Shown here piece after piece: positions 10,333 through 22,150 of a stretch of 64,000 nt of DNA. Position 1 is the stretch's first letter. Each line of letters opens with the position of its first letter. The stretch comes from Ahaetulla prasina (lineage: Eukaryota; Chordata; Lepidosauria; Squamata; Colubridae), in the NCBI RefSeq assembly GCF_028640845.1, contig NC_080539.1:188799436-188863435 (forward strand), written 5' to 3'. Position numbers and translations under genes: made by a program. Under the pieces are notes generated by a model. The model searched no databases and was not told the DNA's origin. It worked only from the letters and a program-made list of their open reading frames with translations.

Positions 10333-11470
10333 TCATTGGGTGGGAAACTGCTGGCTATCCAATGATGGGTCCGACAGGACTTGTTGAAGCACACGCCTTC
10401 CAAAGGCCGCATCAGCTGATGCGTATGCATCCAATTTATAATGTCTTATGAACAGTGTCGGGGATGACCAGGTGGCCGCAGTACAAATCTCCTGAATTGA
10501 AGCGTGTGTGTTCCATGCAGCCGAAGTTGCAGCGCTTCGGGTAGAATGAGCTGATATACGCCCAGGGACGGGCAATGAATGTTGTTGATAGGCTGCCGCA
10601 ATAGTAGCACGGATCCATCTGCTCAACTTGTGAGAGTTTATCTTTAGACCCAATGAGGCCGGTAAGTACAATATGAACAGGGACTCTGACTTCCTAAAAG
10701 ACTCTGTACGAGAAATGTATATCTTTAACACCCTACGGACGTCCAGTGTGTGCCATACTTTCTCCTGTCTGTGTACTGGAAAGGGACAGAAGTCTGGAAG
10801 TACTAGTTCCTGCACTCGGTGAAAGACCGTATTTACTTTGGTCATGAAGGTAGGATCTAGTCTGAGAATTACTCTGTTGGAGTGGAACACGCATAGGTCT
10901 TTTCAGACTGAGAGAGCTGCAAGTTCAGAGACTCTGCGTGCTGACGTAATTGCTACTAGAAATGAGACTTTGAATGATAAGAATTGTAGAGCAACCTCTC
11001 TCAAAGGCTCAAGTGGAGGCTTGGTTAGAGCTATCAGAACCACATTGAGCCTCCAGGTTGGGAAATGGTGTACCGTTGGCGGTCTCAGATTTGAAGCACC
11101 TCTTAGAAAAATGCAGATTAAAGGATCCTTGGCTGCCACTGTGAATGCGCTGCCAGCCATAACTGAAGAGAGTGCCGCCACTTGCCTTCGCAATGTGTTA
11201 GGCGCCAGACCTCTTTTGAATCCACTTTGCAGAAATCGTAAGATGTGGAAAACAGACGCTTCAGTAGGTATCACAGAATTATCACTGCACCAAGCACAGA
11301 AAGAGCGCCAAATGTTCTCGTAAATACTAGAGGTAGACGGACGTCGGGAGGCTTGAAGAATTTCAATCACCTCATCAGGGAGGCTCGATGCCCTGAGGAA
11401 TCCCCGCTCAACCTCCAGGCGGTGAGCTGGAACCATTGCGGGTCCGGATGATTGAGGGGACCCTGAATGA
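10333..11470 (-). pseudogene. DIRS-a tyrosine recombinase, frame broken
   Basis: The N-terminal half is the end of the minus frame 12360-10903: RRPSTSSIYENIWRSFCAWC is the SAM-like core-binding part, and AITSARRVSELAAL carries the first catalytic arginine. A stop at about 10903 breaks the frame. The C-terminal half is at 10890-10333, with HSTRSAATSAAW (the HxxR motif) and ATWSSPTLFIRHY holding the putative nucleophilic tyrosine. The catalytic residues of a tyrosine recombinase can all be found, but in two frames. It would integrate the circular DNA copy. Confidence 0.85.
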
Positions 11471-13178
11471 GGACCACTTTGTCGGCTGGAATTCTCCAAG
11501 GTGGTGCCACCGACAAGGAAAGAAGGTCCACATACCAAGGCCTCTTTGGCCAATGAGGAGCCACCATAATGAGTTCCGCTCTGTATTCCAGAACTCTGGA
11601 GATGACCCTTGAGATCAGGGATAGAGGGGGGAATGCATACAGTAGGCCTTGCGGCCAAGGACATCTCAACGCATCTACTCCCTCCGCTCCCGGAGAAGGG
11701 TATCGGGAGAAAAACCTCGGAACCTGACGGTTGAGTGGTGAGGCAAATAGGTTGATCGACAGCTGGCTGAATCTGGTTATAAGTTGTTGGAATAAGGAAG
11801 GATGAAGAGACCACTCCGTAGGGTCTATCATATTGTGGCTGAGAGAGTCCACACAGATATTGGTGATTCCAGATATATGGGCCGCTGACAGGGAATTTAG
11901 GTTGGCCTCCGCCCAGGTGCCGAGGCGTAGGGCATCTCGCATCAGAGAGATCGAGTGAGTGCCACCCAATTCGTTGACATGCGCTTTCGCAGTCGTATTG
12001 TCTGTCAGAATTAATACATCCCGGCCTGTGACTAAATTGCTGAAGCTGTATAGAGCCAGGAAAATGGCCCTGAGTTCTAGCAGATTGATATTCGACTGGC
12101 TCTCGTGTTCGGTCCATTGGCCCTAAGCCATTTGAGGGCCCAGATGGGCGCCCCAGCCAGTCAAGCTGGCATCTGTGGTTACCGTTATTCGTCCAGGTTC
12201 CCTGAAACTGCTTCCTTTTTCCAGCACCTCGGAAGACCACCACGCTAGGGAATCCTTGACTTCCTTCGGTAAGACCACTTGCCTGTGGTCTGAGCTGCGA
12301 TGACAATGTTGGAGCAGCAGCAAAAACCATTGCAGGAGCCTGCAATGAAGACGTGACCAAGGTACAATGCCAAACGGAGACACCATTTTACCCAAAAGTT
12401 GGGATAATTGCAAGATAGAGGAGTGTGTGTGTCTTCTACAGCGGGAAGCTAAGGAGGAGAGACTAACTCTATGTTCCTCGGACAGAAAAATCATCATTTC
12501 TGTGGAATTTATTTGAGCACCCAGATGCAGGATTCGAGTGCTTGGGTGAAGGATGCTCTTCTCCCAGTTAATGCAAAACCTGTGGGCCTGGAGTTCCCTG
12601 ACGGTGACCTGTAAATCAATTCTGGCAGACTCGGGAGTGTCAGATAGGGCAAGGATATGATCAAGATATGCCAGTATCTTGATGGGAAAGGAATGGATAT
12701 GGGCTATCAGGGCCGCTAGGACCTTCATAAACACCCTCGGGGCAGAAGAAAGACCGAATGGCATAGCCCTATACTGGAAGGGCCGTCCTGAATAGGTGAA
12801 ACGAAGGTACTTGCGGAAATTAGGGTGTACAGGAATGTCGAGGTAAGCCTCCGACAAGTCAATGGAGGACATAAGGTCCCCTTGACGAATACTGGATAAT
12901 ATGGAGGAGAGGGTGGACATTTTGAACCGATGGTAATTAATGTACCGGTTCAAGGCTTTTAAATCCAGAATAGCCCTCCATCCCCCCGAGGATTTGGGCA
13001 CGACAAACAGCCGTGAATAGAATCCGAGCCTGTGTTCCTCCTTCGGAACTGGCTCTATTGCCCCTATCGAGACAAGATGGTCAATTGCCGAGTTAATTAG
13101 CGCCCTGGATGAAGGTGATCGAGATACGGGGCATCGTATAAAAATGCTCGGGGGTCTGGCCAGGAATTCAAGAGACAT
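11367..13178 (-). pseudogene. DIRS-a reverse transcriptase and RNase H
   Basis: Frame 13178-12123 is a DIRS1-type RT: GFYSRLFVVPKSSGGWRAIL, RFKMSTLSSIL, SSIDLSEAYLDIPVHP and MPFGLSSAPRVF. The active-site box reads AYLDHILA: the second aspartate of YLDD is histidine. The RNase H start TTDASLTGWGAHLGP follows, then a stop; RNase H continues in the frame 11969-11367 (IRSIG-type sequence ends near PWPQGLLYAFPPLSLI and HWPKRPWYVD, standard for DIRS pol). The order RT, RNase H, recombinase supports DIRS rather than Gypsy. Confidence 0.9.
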
Positions 13179-14704
13179 TTGCCCTGGAAATTGCGCTTTG
13201 GTTACTGACCTGTCCCAAGGGACGTTGAGTTCGTTGCTGACTGTAGGATTCTGAGGTCCGAAAGGACTGGGGTCTGTTGTATGGTTGACTGCGGGTGTCG
13301 CTTCGGCAGGAAGTTGTGGGAAGTACCTTGCGCTTGTCGCGGGTCTCGATTAGTAACGGCTCCAGCGGATCATCAAATAACTTGTCTCCCACATACAGTG
13401 AAGAGGCCAAATGCCACTTACTCCGGACATCCGCCTGCCAATTACGAAGCCACAGTAGGCGCCTCGAGGTAACGGAGGCTCCGATAGCTTTAGCTGCGAA
13501 CTGTGCCGCATTGAGGGACGCGTCCGCAGAATACTCCAGCGAGGCTTGGATCTTATTCAAATCTTGGTGTGATCTGACATCAGAAGATGGAATGCATTCC
13601 TGGAGTTTGAGCCAGATCAGTGATATGCGGTCAAAGAAAAAAAAGATGACATGGCTGCGCGGGCCGCCCAAGCAGCTGCCTGATGGTTTTTGATAAGGAT
13701 TCTCTCGGCCCTCTTGTCATCTGGTTTTAGAGATTCCTCTGGTGGCCCCGCAACAGGAGTTTATTTATTTATTATTATTATTTTAATTTATATACCGCCC
13801 TTCTCCCAAAGGACTCAGGGCGGTTTTGCAGAAGTTAACGCTACGATAGGAGCGTCCACCAAGGGGACCTGAAGAGCAGATTCCAAGTTTGAGGCCACTC
13901 CATAAAGCCTTTTATCCTGGCCACTAGGAAGGGCCCCCGATCCCGGGACTGACCATTGTCGTTGAGCGACATCTATAAATAGCTTGGGTGCTGGAACTTT
14001 TTCAGTCTCCAAAGCCTGTTCTACGAAGAAAACACTTGTTGGGTCAGAGGAAGCTGAGGCATCCTGTGAAGGCCGAGCCCACCCCCAACTTGGTGGTCTG
14101 AAGCGCTTTATGTAAAAGTGATCTAAACATATGTGGGTTGAAAAGACCCACAAAAGCAGGTTGATCTGGCTCCAGATCTTTGTCATCAGATAGAGCCTCC
14201 TCCCTGTGTGACTCCTTCTCAGACCAAGACCCTTGGGCCTTTAAGTCCTGTTCCTGATAATGCCTATTTTCAGTTGCTGTTAAAATATGTGGCCTCTGAG
14301 GTCCAATAGACCCTGATGGAGCACTGAGAGGGACAGTGGGTTGGAGACACTGAGAGAGGCTTTGCTTAATCACCCCAGAGATCATATGGCCCAAAGCCTC
14401 TGGAATCAGAAAATTTGAAGATTGTGCCAAGGTTTGAGTAGGAATCATGCCTGAAGGAGGACAACTAGAAGGAAGAATGTGACCACTAATGGCCTGTTCT
14501 GGAATGGTTTGAAAAAAAGGCATCCACACTGGTGGAAGAGTGTTGGTCAGACCTGATAGATCGGTCTGGAGACCAGGCAGCAGAATTAGGGTGAAGGGTT
14601 CCTTCGTCATGTGGGCTAAGCTCCCTTACTGGAGCGGTTGCTGGCCCTGAAATCTGACAAGAGCCATTGTCCCTGTTTTTGGACTGAGCTCTATCTATCA
14701 CCAT
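13168..14704 (-). pseudogene. DIRS-a gag-like region, broken
   Basis: Minus frames 13671-13168, 14186-13815 and 14610-14044 lie upstream of the RT, where DIRS elements encode Gag. Visible pieces are low in motifs: LQECIPSSDVRSHQDLNKI and ALNAAQFAAKAIGASV-like residues just before the RT, and a proline/serine-rich N-terminal part. A truncated SINE/L2 tail at 13760-13823 interrupts it. I assign it by position and by its similarity to the matching region of DIRS-b (39152-39864). Confidence 0.65.
13760..13823 (-). mobile_element. Truncated SINE/L2 3' tail inside DIRS-a
   Basis: ttatttatttattattatta followed by ataccgcccttctccc and ggactcagggcgg is the reverse complement of the L2/SINE tail with its A-rich end. 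It splits the DIRS gag frame. It is a very short 5'-truncated insertion on the minus strand. Confidence 0.8.
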
Positions 14705-15463
14705 CTCTATGGCCCTATGGCGACGTTCCTCCGCCTTACAGGGCTTACAGACTTTGGGCCTGGCTGAAGGTGCCCTGGATTTTTTCTGTGGACAGAGGAA
14801 GAGCCCTCTTCAGGGCTGGCTGGGTGATCCTCATTCTCATAAGGGCGTTCTGGCCCTTGGAATTTGCATCCGCCATCTTGATTCCCTGGTTAGCTCTTTC
14901 CCGCCAAAAGAAACGGTTTTACTCACGGCCCAGTGCGATATCCAACAGAGCAGGCCTCCTTCCAATCGCCTGGATTGGAAAACCCTTCTAATTGCTGCAG
15001 GCTCTCCTTACGATCGCTTCTTTAAAGGGGTAGGCACCTCCAACGATTGCAAGCCGCAGTTTTCTGGTGGCTAAATTAGCGCTCCAACGGCGAAGGGAGG
15101 GGCCGCGAGCTTGTCCGTGGCAGAGCAAAGCTCTGTGCTCCACTGAGGGGAAGCCTTCCCAAAGGGGAAATCCTGCTTCAGGAGCGATGCGGGGGGGGGG
15201 CGGGATGGATCGTCGCACCTGTCGCTGCCTCAAAAGGCTCCGATTGCGTCAGGGAAGCCCTCCCTAAATAGGGAATTGTGGCTTGGGGGAGATCCTTCTC
15301 AACCCCTCAGGCACTGCCAGCCGGCAGCCCTGTGCTGTCTTGAGCGGCCTTCGGCGGTATCAAGCAAAGGCTTTTCATGGCGGAATAATAGTTCAGTTCA
15401 AAGAGCACTTACTCCTTTCTTTTAGTTGTTTAAAAGGATTCAATTAGGTAATTAAGGTCTCAG
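14705..15463. other. DIRS-a 5' untranslated region
   Basis: No credible frame. GC-rich sequence between the gag-like region and the right inverted repeat, including a run of ten G at about 15191-15200. It is expected to hold the element promoter, but no motif can be pinned down. Confidence 0.5.
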
Positions 15464-15603
15464 CAGGGGTAGACACATCTAGTCCTTGCTAGACCGAGAC
15501 GAAAAGCTGGAAGGCAAGAGGAGGCGGGGCCAAAAGAAAATGAGCAGTCTCGGTCCTAATTGGCTAGCAACGAGGGAAACCCAGCCTGACCGGCATTCCC
15601 ACT
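15464..15603. repeat. DIRS-a right inverted terminal repeat
   Basis: Partner of 10013-10153. It contains aaaagctggaaggcaagag and tcctaattggctagcaacg, the inverse of the left repeat, and runs to the outer end gagaatggg at 15618. Confidence 0.88.
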
Positions 15604-15618
15604 GACAGGGAGAATGGG

Positions 15619-17686
15619 TTTATACATTCTGATCAAAATAGATTTCTGCCTAAAAGACATATTAGAAATAATATGAGAATAGTCTTGGATACTTTAGAAT
15701 ATTATGAGGCCCATTCCGAAAAACAGATGGCATTAATTTTCTTGGATGCACAAAAAGCCTTTGATAACGTTAACTGGCGTTTTATTGTTCTCCAGTTGAA
15801 ACAAATGGGTTTTGGTGAAATGTTTATTAAAGCAATAGAAACTATATACTATAAACAATCAGCTAAGATTATGGTAAATGGAGAATTGACTGAAGCGTTT
15901 CAGATAGAAAAAGGTACAAGACAAAGTTGCCCACTGTCACCGCTGCTGTTTGTGCTAACTCTGGAAGTATTAAATAGAAATATTAGAGAGGATAAGGAGA
16001 TAAAAGGTATGAAAATTCAGAGGGAAGAATACAAACTGCAAGCTTTTGCAGATGATTTGATTTTTATTATAGAAGACCCATTAGAATCTATAAAATGCTT
16101 GATAGAAAGAATAAACAAATTCGGAAAAGTAGCAGGATTAAAAATCAATAAAGATAAAACAAACATTTTGACTAAGAATATGTTAATGAAGCAAAAAATT
16201 GAGCTGGAAGAATATTCAAAGATGCAGGTAGTAAATAAAATCAAATATTTGGGGATATACTTGACTTCAAGGTGCAGCACTTTGAAAGAGAACAATTACG
16301 CTAAACTTAAACAGCAGATTGTGACAGATTTGGCTAAATGGGAACACTTACAATTGTCACTACTTGGAAGAATATCAACAATTAAGATGAACATACTACC
16401 CAGAATTTTGTACCTTTTTCAAACTATTCCAATTAAATTGGATAGAAGATACTTCCAGGAATTGAATAAAGCAATGCTGAAATATATTTGGCAAGGAAGA
16501 AAAGCAAGGATAAAATTAAAATTATTACAAGATAAGAGAGTGAGAGGTGGTTTTGGGCTACCTAATTGGGAACTGTATTATCAGGCAGCAAATTTGATGT
16601 GGATTAAAGAATGGATAACTTTGAGAAATAATAGAATATTGACTTTGGAAGGACATGATTTGTTGATGAGATGGCATGCTTTTCTATGGTATGGACAAGC
16701 TAAAACACAGGGATATTTTAGAAGACATTTAATTAGACAAGCTTTGTTTTCAAATTGGGAGAAGATAAAGAAAAACCATTTCTTGAAAATTCCAATTTGG
16801 GTATTATCTATTGAGGCATTCCCATACTCAATAACATTTAGAAAGGAACATATTGTTAGTTATAATGAACTGTTAAATGAAAAGGTGAGTTAAAAACTAA
16901 ATCAGAAATAGAAGCAGATGGTATAATAATGAATTGGTTTTCTTATTTGCAAATACGATCCAGATATGAAAAAGATGTTAAAACAGAAGGCTTTTATAAT
17001 AGCACAACTGTTCTTGATAAGATTTTTTCTGATGACAATTTGATTAAGAAACTGTATGGATATTTATTAGAAGAAAAACTGGGGGAAGAACAAGTTAAAG
17101 AGACTATGATTGCATGGGGGAAGAATTTTGGTCATGGGATAGATTTAGATGCCTGGCAAAAATTATGGAAGTATAACTATAAAATGACAATGTCTACAGC
17201 ATATAAAGAGAATTTGTATAAGATGTTTTACAGGTGGCATTTATCCCCGACAAGAATTGCAAGAATGTTTAAGAACAAATCCGAAAAATGTTGAAAGTGT
17301 CATCAGACACCTAGATCATATTACCATATGTGGTGGACATGTTTGAAGCGAAAAGATATTGGACTACGATACACACATGGTTGGAGAAAATGATTAAAAA
17401 ACACACAGACTTTAAGCCAGAAGTCTTCCTGTTGGGATTTATCCCGGAGATTTATACTAGAGATGTAAAATATTTGATTGTGAATATTATTACAGTAGCT
17501 AGGTTTGTGTTTGCTAAAAACTGGAAAAATGAGAAATTACCTTTGCAAGATGAAATAATTAGGAAGATGATGGAATGTGCAGAGATGAGTAAATTGACAT
17601 TTGAAAATAGAGAACAAGAAGATAAGCAATATTATAAAATATGGGACTTATTCTACAATTGGTTAGAAGGGAAAATGTTAGAATAA
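15619..17686 (+). pseudogene. L1-B ORF2, RT palm to C-terminus
   Basis: The reading continues from 9980. 15673-16893 is open for 406 codons: LIFLDAQKAFDNVNW (motif A), KGTRQSCPLSPLLFVLTLEV (GTRQGCPLSP with G to S), and LQAFADDLIFIIED with an intact FADD box. A frameshift at about 16890 shifts to 16929-17294 and then 17330-17686. The C-terminal cysteine motif survives as KCHQTPRSYYHMWWTC, with its first tryptophan codon changed to TGA. ORF2p is the nuclease/RT of L1. This is the longest open L1 frame in the window. Confidence 0.9.
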
Positions 17687-17838
17687 GATATTGAAGACAT
17701 ATGTATGACAGAGATGTGGATTTTGAATTTGCACAAGAAGATTTGTAAACACCCCGTCAGCACAATGTAATGGTTTGATGTGAATATTTTTTTTTGGGTT
17801 TGTTGTGGAAAATAAAAAAAAATCCTTAAAAAAAAAGA

Positions 17839-19865
17839 AATATTATTGTCACAAATTAGAGAAAACTCAGAAATTAAAGGATTAAAAATTAAATCACAGG
17901 GATACAAAGTCCAAGCATTTACCGATGATCTGGTATTCATTATTGAGGAGCCCCTAGAATCTGGACAACTATTATTTGAAGATATAAATCAATTTGGTAA
18001 AGTGGCAGGGCTCAAAATAAACAAGGATAAAACTAAAATGTTGACCAAAAACCTAACAAATAATCAAATTGAGAAACTAGAGGAGAAAGTGGGGATTTCG
18101 AGAGTCAAAAAAATTAAATATTTAGGAATACAGATATCGGCAAAATGCACTACAATAAAAAAAGATAATTATGACATATTGCTACAACAAATTCAAAAGG
18201 ATTTAGAAATTTGGTCTAAATTACAAATATCAATGATTGGTAGAATCTCAACGATTAAAATGAACATACTACCCAGCTTGTTATACCTGTTTCAAACTAT
18301 ACCGATTACACTAGAGAAAAATTTATTTAAACAATTAAATAAAATCACATCAAAATTCATTTGGTCAGGGAAGAAACCCCGTATTAAACTCAAAATATTG
18401 CAAGATAGCAGAAGTAGAGGTTGCTTTAGTCTCCCAAATTGGGAGCTTTACTATCAGGCCACAATGCTAACATGGCTTAAAGAATGGATTCAACTACAAA
18501 ATAAACGAGTATTAACGATAGAAGGCCATGATCTCCAGATTGGTTGGCACAGTTTTCTCTGGGATGGGAAGAATAAATACCACACATATTTTCAAAGACA
18601 CCTATTAAGAAATGCCCTTTTACAAGTTTGGGAGAAAATTAAGAAAGACCATTACACAAAAGTCCCAGTTTGGCTATCAACCATGGAAGCAATATTACTT
18701 CCAAATACCACGGATTTGAGCAAAATGATAAGATATGCAGAGCTACTCAATGAAAAAGAGGAACTAAAATCAATTCAAGATTTGAAACAACAAGGATTAA
18801 ACATGGAATGGTGGCCATATCTACAAATAAAAACCAGATTTAAGAAAGATCAGGAATAATATACGTAGAGTACAATTGGATATGGACAAAATTCTATTAG
18901 GACTGGGGAAAAAATGATCACCAAAATTTACAATTTCCTCTTGAAATACAAAATGGAAGATGAAACAGTAAAAGAAACAATGATCCGTTGGGCAAAAAAC
19001 TTCAGGCATAATATAGAATTAGAAAAATGGGACAAATTGTGGGATAGGAATTATAAATTAACAATGGCAGTAGCCTATAAAGAAAATCTGTATAAAATAT
19101 TCCATAGATGGCATCTGGCACCAGTGAGATTGGCCAAAATGTTCCCAAATTTACCACCAAATTGTTGGAGATGTGGGTATAAGCTAGGCACATATTACCA
19201 TATGTGGTGGATGTGCCCCAAGATAAAAAATTTTTGGCAAAAAAATCAAAAATTGGCTAGAGGAAATTACCCAATTGAAAATGGAATTTAAACCGGAATT
19301 TTATCTATTGGGAATAATTAGTTCAAAAATGGATAAATCTTTGCAATACTTAATACTTCATATATTAACGGCAGCAAGGATCGCTGTAGCATATATATGG
19401 AAACAAAATAATGTTCCAGGAGAGGAAATAATAATGCGAAAAATTTTGCAATGTGCAGAAATGGACAGGATGATGTTAGAAATTAAGGAAAGGAAAGAGT
19501 CGGAATATTACAAAGTGTGGAATGAATTATATGATTGGTTGGGAAAAAGAAATCAAAATTATAAATTGGATTGTTTACCTAACTAAGTTAAAATTAGGAA
19601 ATGTAAATTATTGGATTGGTAAATAGAAACCAATGTAAATATAAGTATGTACAGAAATGAATAAAAAAGAACAGAGAATATATATCATTACCGATATGAC
19701 AAGCTATAAAATATATAACGCTATGTTTGTTATGTGTTTTTAATGTGTTTTTGGTTTTTTTTTTGTGTGTGTGTGTGTGTGTGTGTTTTTTCTTCATTTT
19801 GTTTTTAAAGGTGTAAAGCTTAATAAAAATATTTTTTTATAAAAATATATATATTTAAAAAAAGA
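17839..19865 (+). mobile_element. L1-C: 3' part of an L1 LINE
   Basis: Begins inside the RT after motif C's upstream helix and runs to an A-rich tail near 19865. It follows the L1-B tail directly. It may be the remainder of L1-A, the middle having been lost when L1-B inserted, or an independent truncated L1. The 3' UTR (19590-19865) includes a (TG)n stretch at 19762-19785. Confidence 0.82.
17846..19586 (+). pseudogene. L1-C ORF2, RT end to C-terminus
   Basis: 17846-18859 contains VQAFTDDLVFIIEEPLES; the FADD box is FTDD here. The thumb and connector follow (GRISTIKMNILPSLLYLFQT, FIWSGKKPRIKLKILQD). Frameshifts lead to 18914-19291 with the intact cysteine motif CWRCGYKLGTYYHMWWMC, then 19275-19586. 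The residues match L1-B closely in order but differ in many positions, so this is a different copy. Confidence 0.85.
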
Positions 19866-20184
19866 AGGAAGAGCAGGAAAATGGGATTTTATATTTCAGA
19901 TACTGCAGGACATTCTGATGGAGGGGACATTACTTAGCTAATGTCGAGTGGAAGAACAACCCTGTCTGTCAAGTCTAGAGGTTTTAGCCCTGGGATGAAG
20001 AGACAGACCAGAAGGAGAAGCCTGCAGCAGTTTATGAGTACGGAAACACCAGGAAAGTAGACTATATTATGTGTATGGTGATTCAGATGTTGAACAATAG
20101 AACTTTGTGAGTTAAAGACTTTGTTTGGCAGAAAGACATTCAGGAGAAAAGTAAACAGACATTCATCAGAAGCATATGCACCAA
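19866..20184. other. Unassigned sequence before CR1 tail
   Basis: No coding frame. It leads into the CR1/L3 3' end at 20185 and is probably CR1 3' UTR or an attached SINE-like unit, but I see no diagnostic motif. Confidence 0.4.
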
Positions 20185-20305
20185 GACAAATTCCTTGTGT
20201 GTCCAATCACACTTGGCCAATAAAAAGTTCTATTCTATTCTATTCTATTCTATTCTATTCTATTCTATTCTATCCTATCCTATCCTATCCTATCCTATTC
20301 TATTC
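20185..20305 (+). repeat. CR1/L3 tail with (TTCTA)n/(TCCTA)n microsatellite
   Basis: The conserved end acaaattccttgtgtgtcc, then aatcacacttggccaat, runs into about 9 units of ttcta, several units of tccta and again ttcta. In colubroid snakes CR1/L3 ends carry this pentamer. A second, inverted copy is at 32231-32310. Confidence 0.92.
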
Positions 20306-20780
20306 AGGAGAGAGAAGCCATTATAAATTATAAGTGGAAAGTGAACAAAAGAGATTTGAGAGGGAGAAAAAATTAAGTAAGACTTGATTTCTTATATTTC
20401 TTATCCTATTTTGTACATACATAGAAATACTAGTTTTGATTATAATACTTTTGCATGTACTGTATATTATATCACATCACATCATTAGTATAGGTATCAA
20501 AGCTTCTAAAATAAACTCGTTCACTTGATTCCTTGATTGACTTCATTATAGACTGTATGTATTTTTGTATTGGATCCCATCCTGAGCCACACTCCAACTC
20601 TAAACATTAACATGCCAGCTGTTTTTCTAGTCCCATTTAAGTAATTTAAAAAATAGGATGCTTCTGTTATTAATGTAATTTACTGGTAAGAATTAGAAAA
20701 TAGGGAGAAGCAAAATAGAATTTTTCTCTTTCACAAAATTTTGGACAATGTGAACCGTAATGGAATTGGTTTTGTGTAAT
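20306..20780. other. Intronic or intergenic sequence, nothing recognised
   Basis: AT-rich sequence without a supported ORF or repeat family. Confidence 0.5.
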
Positions 20781-20784
20781 TGTT

Positions 20785-21010
20785 TAAAGGCACCAAGGTA
20801 GGATTCAGGAGACCATGAATTCTAGTCCTGTCTTAAGACGCAAAGCCAGGTGGGTGACTTGGAGTCGGTCACTTTTTCTTACTTGGAGGAAGAAGACAAT
20901 GGCAAACCACTTTCAAAAATGCTGCCCAAAAACCTGCAGAGATTTGTCCAGGCATTTGCTTGGAATCAATACTGATTCAAAGGCAGGCAGACAGGTGGGT
21001 GGGTGGGTGG
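20785..21010 (+). mobile_element. Sauria-type SINE (BovB tail)
   Basis: tRNA-like head with a B-box-like ttctagtcctg, then gtcggtcactttttctt. The distal part aatggcaaaccactttcaaa ... gcagagatttgtccaggca is the BovB-derived tail seen in squamate SINEs. It ends in a ggtg-rich run (20994-21011). It is degenerate. Confidence 0.7.
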
Positions 21011-21248
21011 GAAGGAGAAAAAAATCACCTCAAATGCCTTAGTTCTCATATATACCTTCAAACTCACAATGAAGAAGCAGATTTAGTTAATAGCTTGTCA
21101 CATTAGAAGATATCTAACATGTTTCCTATTCCATTTCTTTGAATATTGAAAAATCACTGTGTGCTTGTGCTAGGTAAATAGGATTGTTTTTGCTTATTCT
21201 TTGCAGAGCATACTCTAGGCATACCAGGCTTTTTAATAATTTTCAGTA

Positions 21249-21639
21249 CCGTATATACTCGAGTATAAGCCGAGTTTTTCAGCACGTTTTTTGTGCTGAA
21301 AAACGTCCCCTCGGCTTATACTCGGGTCTATACGGCTTATACTCGAGTTTGTTTTTTTTTAAGCCCCTCGGCTTATACTCGAGTATATACGGCTTATACT
21401 CGAGTTTTTTTTTTTTTTTTTTCACATTTTACCGGACGGAAGCCCTGCCGGTGCAGTGAGAGGGCGGGGCGGGGGAGCCGCCAGCCTTCTCAGCTGAGGG
21501 AGGGAGGGTTTCCCCAACCGGTAGGTGCCTCATTTCCCACCCTCGGCTTATACTCGAGTCCCCAGTTTACCCCAGTTTTTGGGGTAAAATTGGGGACCTC
21601 GGCTTATACTCGGATCGGCTTATATTCGAGTATATACGG
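21249..21639 (+). mobile_element. TA-flanked MITE with ccgtatatactcgag ends
   Basis: 391-bp element bounded by TA on both sides (21247-21248 and 21640-21641). The inverted ends begin ccgtatatactcgag and contain several ctcgagtataagccg motifs. The middle (21430-21530) is GC-rich and different from the ends. It encodes no transposase. Its two arms match the two ends of the 31578-35833 element in the opposite orientation. TA duplication suggests a Tc1/mariner-type transposase. Confidence 0.85.
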
Positions 21640-21739
21640 TAATTTTTATTACTGAATAAATAAAGATATATAAATAAAAATCAGTGCAAATGTTCTTTGT
21701 ACATGCTAAAATTAGTACCTGAACTAATTTTAACTACAA

Positions 21740-22004
21740 GTAACCCTCAACCTAATACAGTCTGCCTATTACAGTCATATATCATGAAAGTTTTAAATCA
21801 GACCAGTCATGTGTCCAAACCAATTTTACCACCTTTGTGGTGGTTTTTATATGAACACCATGGTCATTAAGCAAACTTATTGTTCACTATGGTGCTGTTT
21901 TGTTGAAACTAAAAGTAACTTGTGCAACTCCTTAAATGGGGCTATGTTGCCAAGTACCAGACATATTTCCTCAGGGAAATTAAATTAATTAATTAATTAA
22001 TTAA

Positions 22005-22036
<32 letters not shown>

Positions 22037-22150
22037 GGGGAGGGACAACTGTTGGAACTTTAGAACTGTATCATTACTATATTTCTCCATGTATGTCGTA
22101 ACTTTGAATGGTTGTTAAGCGACCATCCTAAATCAAGGACTAACTGTAAT
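21740..22150. repeat. Decayed DNA-transposon remnant with A/T microsatellite
   Basis: The right end (ttgttaagcgaccatcc ... aatcaaggactaactgta) resembles the right end of the caggtagtcc MITEs at 57540 and 59030. A (TTAA)n then (AAAT)n microsatellite lies at 21980-22036. The left end is not clear. Confidence 0.5.

Larger units (their letters stand above)
9981..15618 (-). mobile_element. DIRS-type tyrosine-recombinase retrotransposon (DIRS-a)
   Basis: Minus-strand element of about 5.6 kb in L1-B. It has inverted terminal repeats (about 10013-10153 and 15464-15603, roughly 140 bp), an internal complementary region (10221-10310), and gag, RT-RNase H and tyrosine recombinase frames in DIRS order. 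DIRS elements replicate through a circular DNA joined at the ICR and integrate with the recombinase, without a target duplication. Both L1 flanks read across in frame when it is removed. Stops and an altered RT box show it is dead. Confidence 0.93.
7200..17838 (+). mobile_element. L1-B: L1 LINE split by CR1 and DIRS elements
   Basis: ORF2 of this L1 starts at 7278 and can be followed through three blocks: 7278-7653, 8691-9980 and 15619-17686. Between them lie a 5'-truncated CR1 (7654-8690) and a DIRS element (9981-15618). On removing the inserts the reading is continuous at both joints. A short inter-ORF leader precedes the ATG and ORF1 is missing, so the copy is 5'-truncated. The A-rich tail ends near 17838. 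Confidence 0.88.

Noticed and set aside
10838..11451. Plus-strand frames of 161 and 68 codons
   Set aside because: They are antisense shadows of the DIRS-a recombinase and pol frames.
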